48,444 nucleotides of DNA from Chloroflexota bacterium (GTDB taxonomy: Bacteria; Chloroflexota; Limnocylindria; Limnocylindrales; CSP1-4), in assembly GCA_003250155.1 (NCBI GenBank), contig QKHE01000090.1, forward strand, positions 1 to 48,444, given 5' to 3'. Below are positions 46,691 through 48,444 of this stretch, one piece after another. The notes beneath the pieces were generated by a model. The model was not told where the DNA came from and made no database searches. It worked only from the letters and a program-made list of their open reading frames with translations. The first letter of the stretch is position 1, and each line of letters opens with the position of its first letter. Both the position numbers and the translations under genes were made by a program.

Positions 46691-48444
46691 GTGCTCGCTC
46701 CGCGGACGCGCTGGCGCTTCCCAGAACCCATTCCGCTCGACGACGCCCTGATCGCGGCGGGCGCCCGACACGACCTCGGCGTCCGGGTGACGGCCCTCCT
46801 CGCGGCGCGCGGGGTGACCGATGCGGCCGCCCTCGAATCGTTCATCGGCGAGCCTCGGTCCGGGCTGCACGATCCGGCCTCGCTGCCCGACGCGGCGGTC
46901 TTCCGTGACCGGATCGTACGGGCCCGGGAGCGTGGCGAGCCGGTGCTGGCGTTCGGCGACTTCGACGCCGATGGGATCACCGGCCTGGCGATCCTGACGC
47001 TCAGCCTGCGCCGGCTCGGGGTAACGGTCGTGCCGTACGTCCCGTCGCGGCTGGACGAGGGCCACGGGCTGTCGCTGGCGGCCGTGGAGGCGGCATCGGC
47101 GGCGGGCGCCGGTGTCATCGTGACCGTCGACACCGGCACCTCGAGCGCCGCGGAGGTGGCCGCCGCCAACGAGCGCGGCATCGACGTGCTCGTGACCGAC
47201 CATCACCGCGTCCCGGCGACGCTCCCGCCAGCCTTGGCCATCGTGAACCCGCATCGCCCGGACGGCCGCTACCCCGAGCGGCGGCTGGCCGGCAGCGGCG
47301 TCGCGTTCACGCTCGCGCGACTCCTGCTCGGCGATGCCGCCCTCGCGTTCGTCGACCTGGCCGCGATCGGGACCGTCGCCGACCTCGCGCCGGTGCTCGG
47401 CGAGAACCGTGCGATCGTGCGGCTCGGCCTCGAGCGCATTCGAGCGGACCCACGGCCCGGGTTGCGGGCGCTGCTGGCGGCCGCCCGAATCGAGCCTGGG
47501 GACGTCGATCTCGAGACCCTCGCCTTCGCCGTCGCCCCGCGCCTGAACGCGGCCGGGCGGGTTGGCGAGGCGTTCGATGCCGCCGCCCTCCTGCTGGCCG
47601 ACGACCCGGTCGAGGCCGAGCGCCTCGCGGCGCGGCTCGAATCGGCAAACGCCACGCGTCGCGAGCTGATGCGGGACGCGATCGCCGCGGCGCGAACCTC
47701 GCCCGACGCCGTCGGCGACGCAGCGGCGACGATCGTCCGGGGCCCGTGGCCGGTCGGGATCGTGGGGCTCGTCGCGTCGCGGCTGGTGGAGGAGCGCGGC
47801 CGACCGGCGATCGTCGGCGCCGAGCTCGGGGCGGTGATCCGGGCGTCGTGTCGCAGCGACGGCCGGCTCCACCTCGCCGACACCCTGGCCGAGTGCGAGG
47901 ACCTGCTGCTGCGCCATGGCGGCCATGGCGGCGCTGCCGGGTTCGAGATCGCGACGGACCAGTGGCCGGTGTTCCGGGATCGCTTCCTGTCGCTCGTCGG
48001 CGAGCCTCCACCGGGCGACGTGACCCCCGAATCGACGATCGACGTCGCCGTCCCGGCGCTGGGTGTCGACTATGCCCTGCAGCGCGATCTCGCGCGGCTC
48101 GGGCCGTGCGGGATCGGCAACCCCGAGCCCCTCGTCGCCGTCCTGGGCCTCACGGTGATGCGGGTCCGGGAGGCCAACGGTGGCCACACGACACTCGTCC
48201 TGCGGCGGGAGCGGGACGTCCTTGACGGGGTCGCCTTCGGCTGGCCCGAGCTCGCCGCCATGGTGCGCGAGGGCGACCGGATCGACGTCGTCGGGGCGCT
48301 TCGGAGCCGGCGCTTCGGCGGCTTCGAATCACTCCAGCTGGAGATCCGGGACGCGGCGCCGTCGGGCTACCACGCCGAGGCCCGGGCAATCCTTGAGGGC
48401 CCGGTCGCCGTCGGGCCCGGCGTGTCGGGCGGGGCGCCGGCCCG
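46691..48444 (+). CDS. recJ: Single-stranded-DNA-specific exonuclease RecJ, 3'-truncated by window edge
   Basis: Not in the ORF track (no stop in window). GTG 46691; VLAFGDFDADGITGLAIL, VTVDTGTSS, VLVTDHHRVP, ASCRSDGRLHLADTLAECEDLLLRHGGHGGAAGF. Confidence 0.93.
   Translation, partial: MLAPRTRWRFPEPIPLDDALIAAGARHDLGVRVTALLAARGVTDAAALESFIGEPRSGLHDPASLPDAAVFRDRIVRARERGEPVLAFGDFDADGITGLAILTLSLRRLGVTVVPYVPSRLDEGHGLSLAAVEAASAAGAGVIVTVDTGTSSAAEVAAANERGIDVLVTDHHRVPATLPPALAIVNPHRPDGRYPERRLAGSGVAFTLARLLLGDAALAFVDLAAIGTVADLAPVLGENRAIVRLGLERIRADPRPGLRALLAAARIEPGDVDLETLAFAVAPRLNAAGRVGEAFDAAALLLADDPVEAERLAARLESANATRRELMRDAIAAARTSPDAVGDAAATIVRGPWPVGIVGLVASRLVEERGRPAIVGAELGAVIRASCRSDGRLHLADTLAECEDLLLRHGGHGGAAGFEIATDQWPVFRDRFLSLVGEPPPGDVTPESTIDVAVPALGVDYALQRDLARLGPCGIGNPEPLVAVLGLTVMRVREANGGHTTLVLRRERDVLDGVAFGWPELAAMVREGDRIDVVGALRSRRFGGFESLQLEIRDAAPSGYHAEARAILEGPVAVGPGVSGGAPA

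Overview
High-GC bacterial chromosomal window. My guess is Chloroflexota or a similar high-GC lineage, an inference from gene content and codon bias that I did not test. It is densely coded and mostly on the + strand. I see no phage, IS element, CRISPR array or rRNA. The core is an unusually rich set of genome-maintenance genes: dnaE, polA, mutM, uvrB, uvrA, uvrC, a short UvrD-like helicase, a dGTPase-like HD protein and recJ (cut by the right edge). Other genes include an ABC-F ATPase, coaE, an orphan CpaB-like protein, an ECF sigma factor with two tandem paralogous membrane proteins, a NarL-type two-component pair, pyk, phnD-C-E-E, a secreted 5'-nucleotidase, secD-secF and one tRNA-Leu(CAA). 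The observations I consider most interesting are: (1) a perfect 16-nt palindrome TCGAACGCCCGTTCGA at the -35 position of uvrB, with a degenerate counterpart at the same geometry upstream of uvrA, consistent with LexA/SOS operators; (2) a repeated TANNNT-N6-8-start-codon arrangement that suggests leaderless mRNAs for dnaE, uvrA, uvrB, uvrC, secD, pyk and others; (3) perfect GC hairpins packed directly against such promoters; (4) an ECF sigma locus with two paralogous two-TM proteins sharing a CxxCxxxH motif rather than the usual HxxxCxxC; and (5) lineage-type low-complexity insertions or tails in DnaE, SecF, UvrB and MutM. I do not see a clearly new multi-gene system. No searches were run, so family calls rest on motif recognition.
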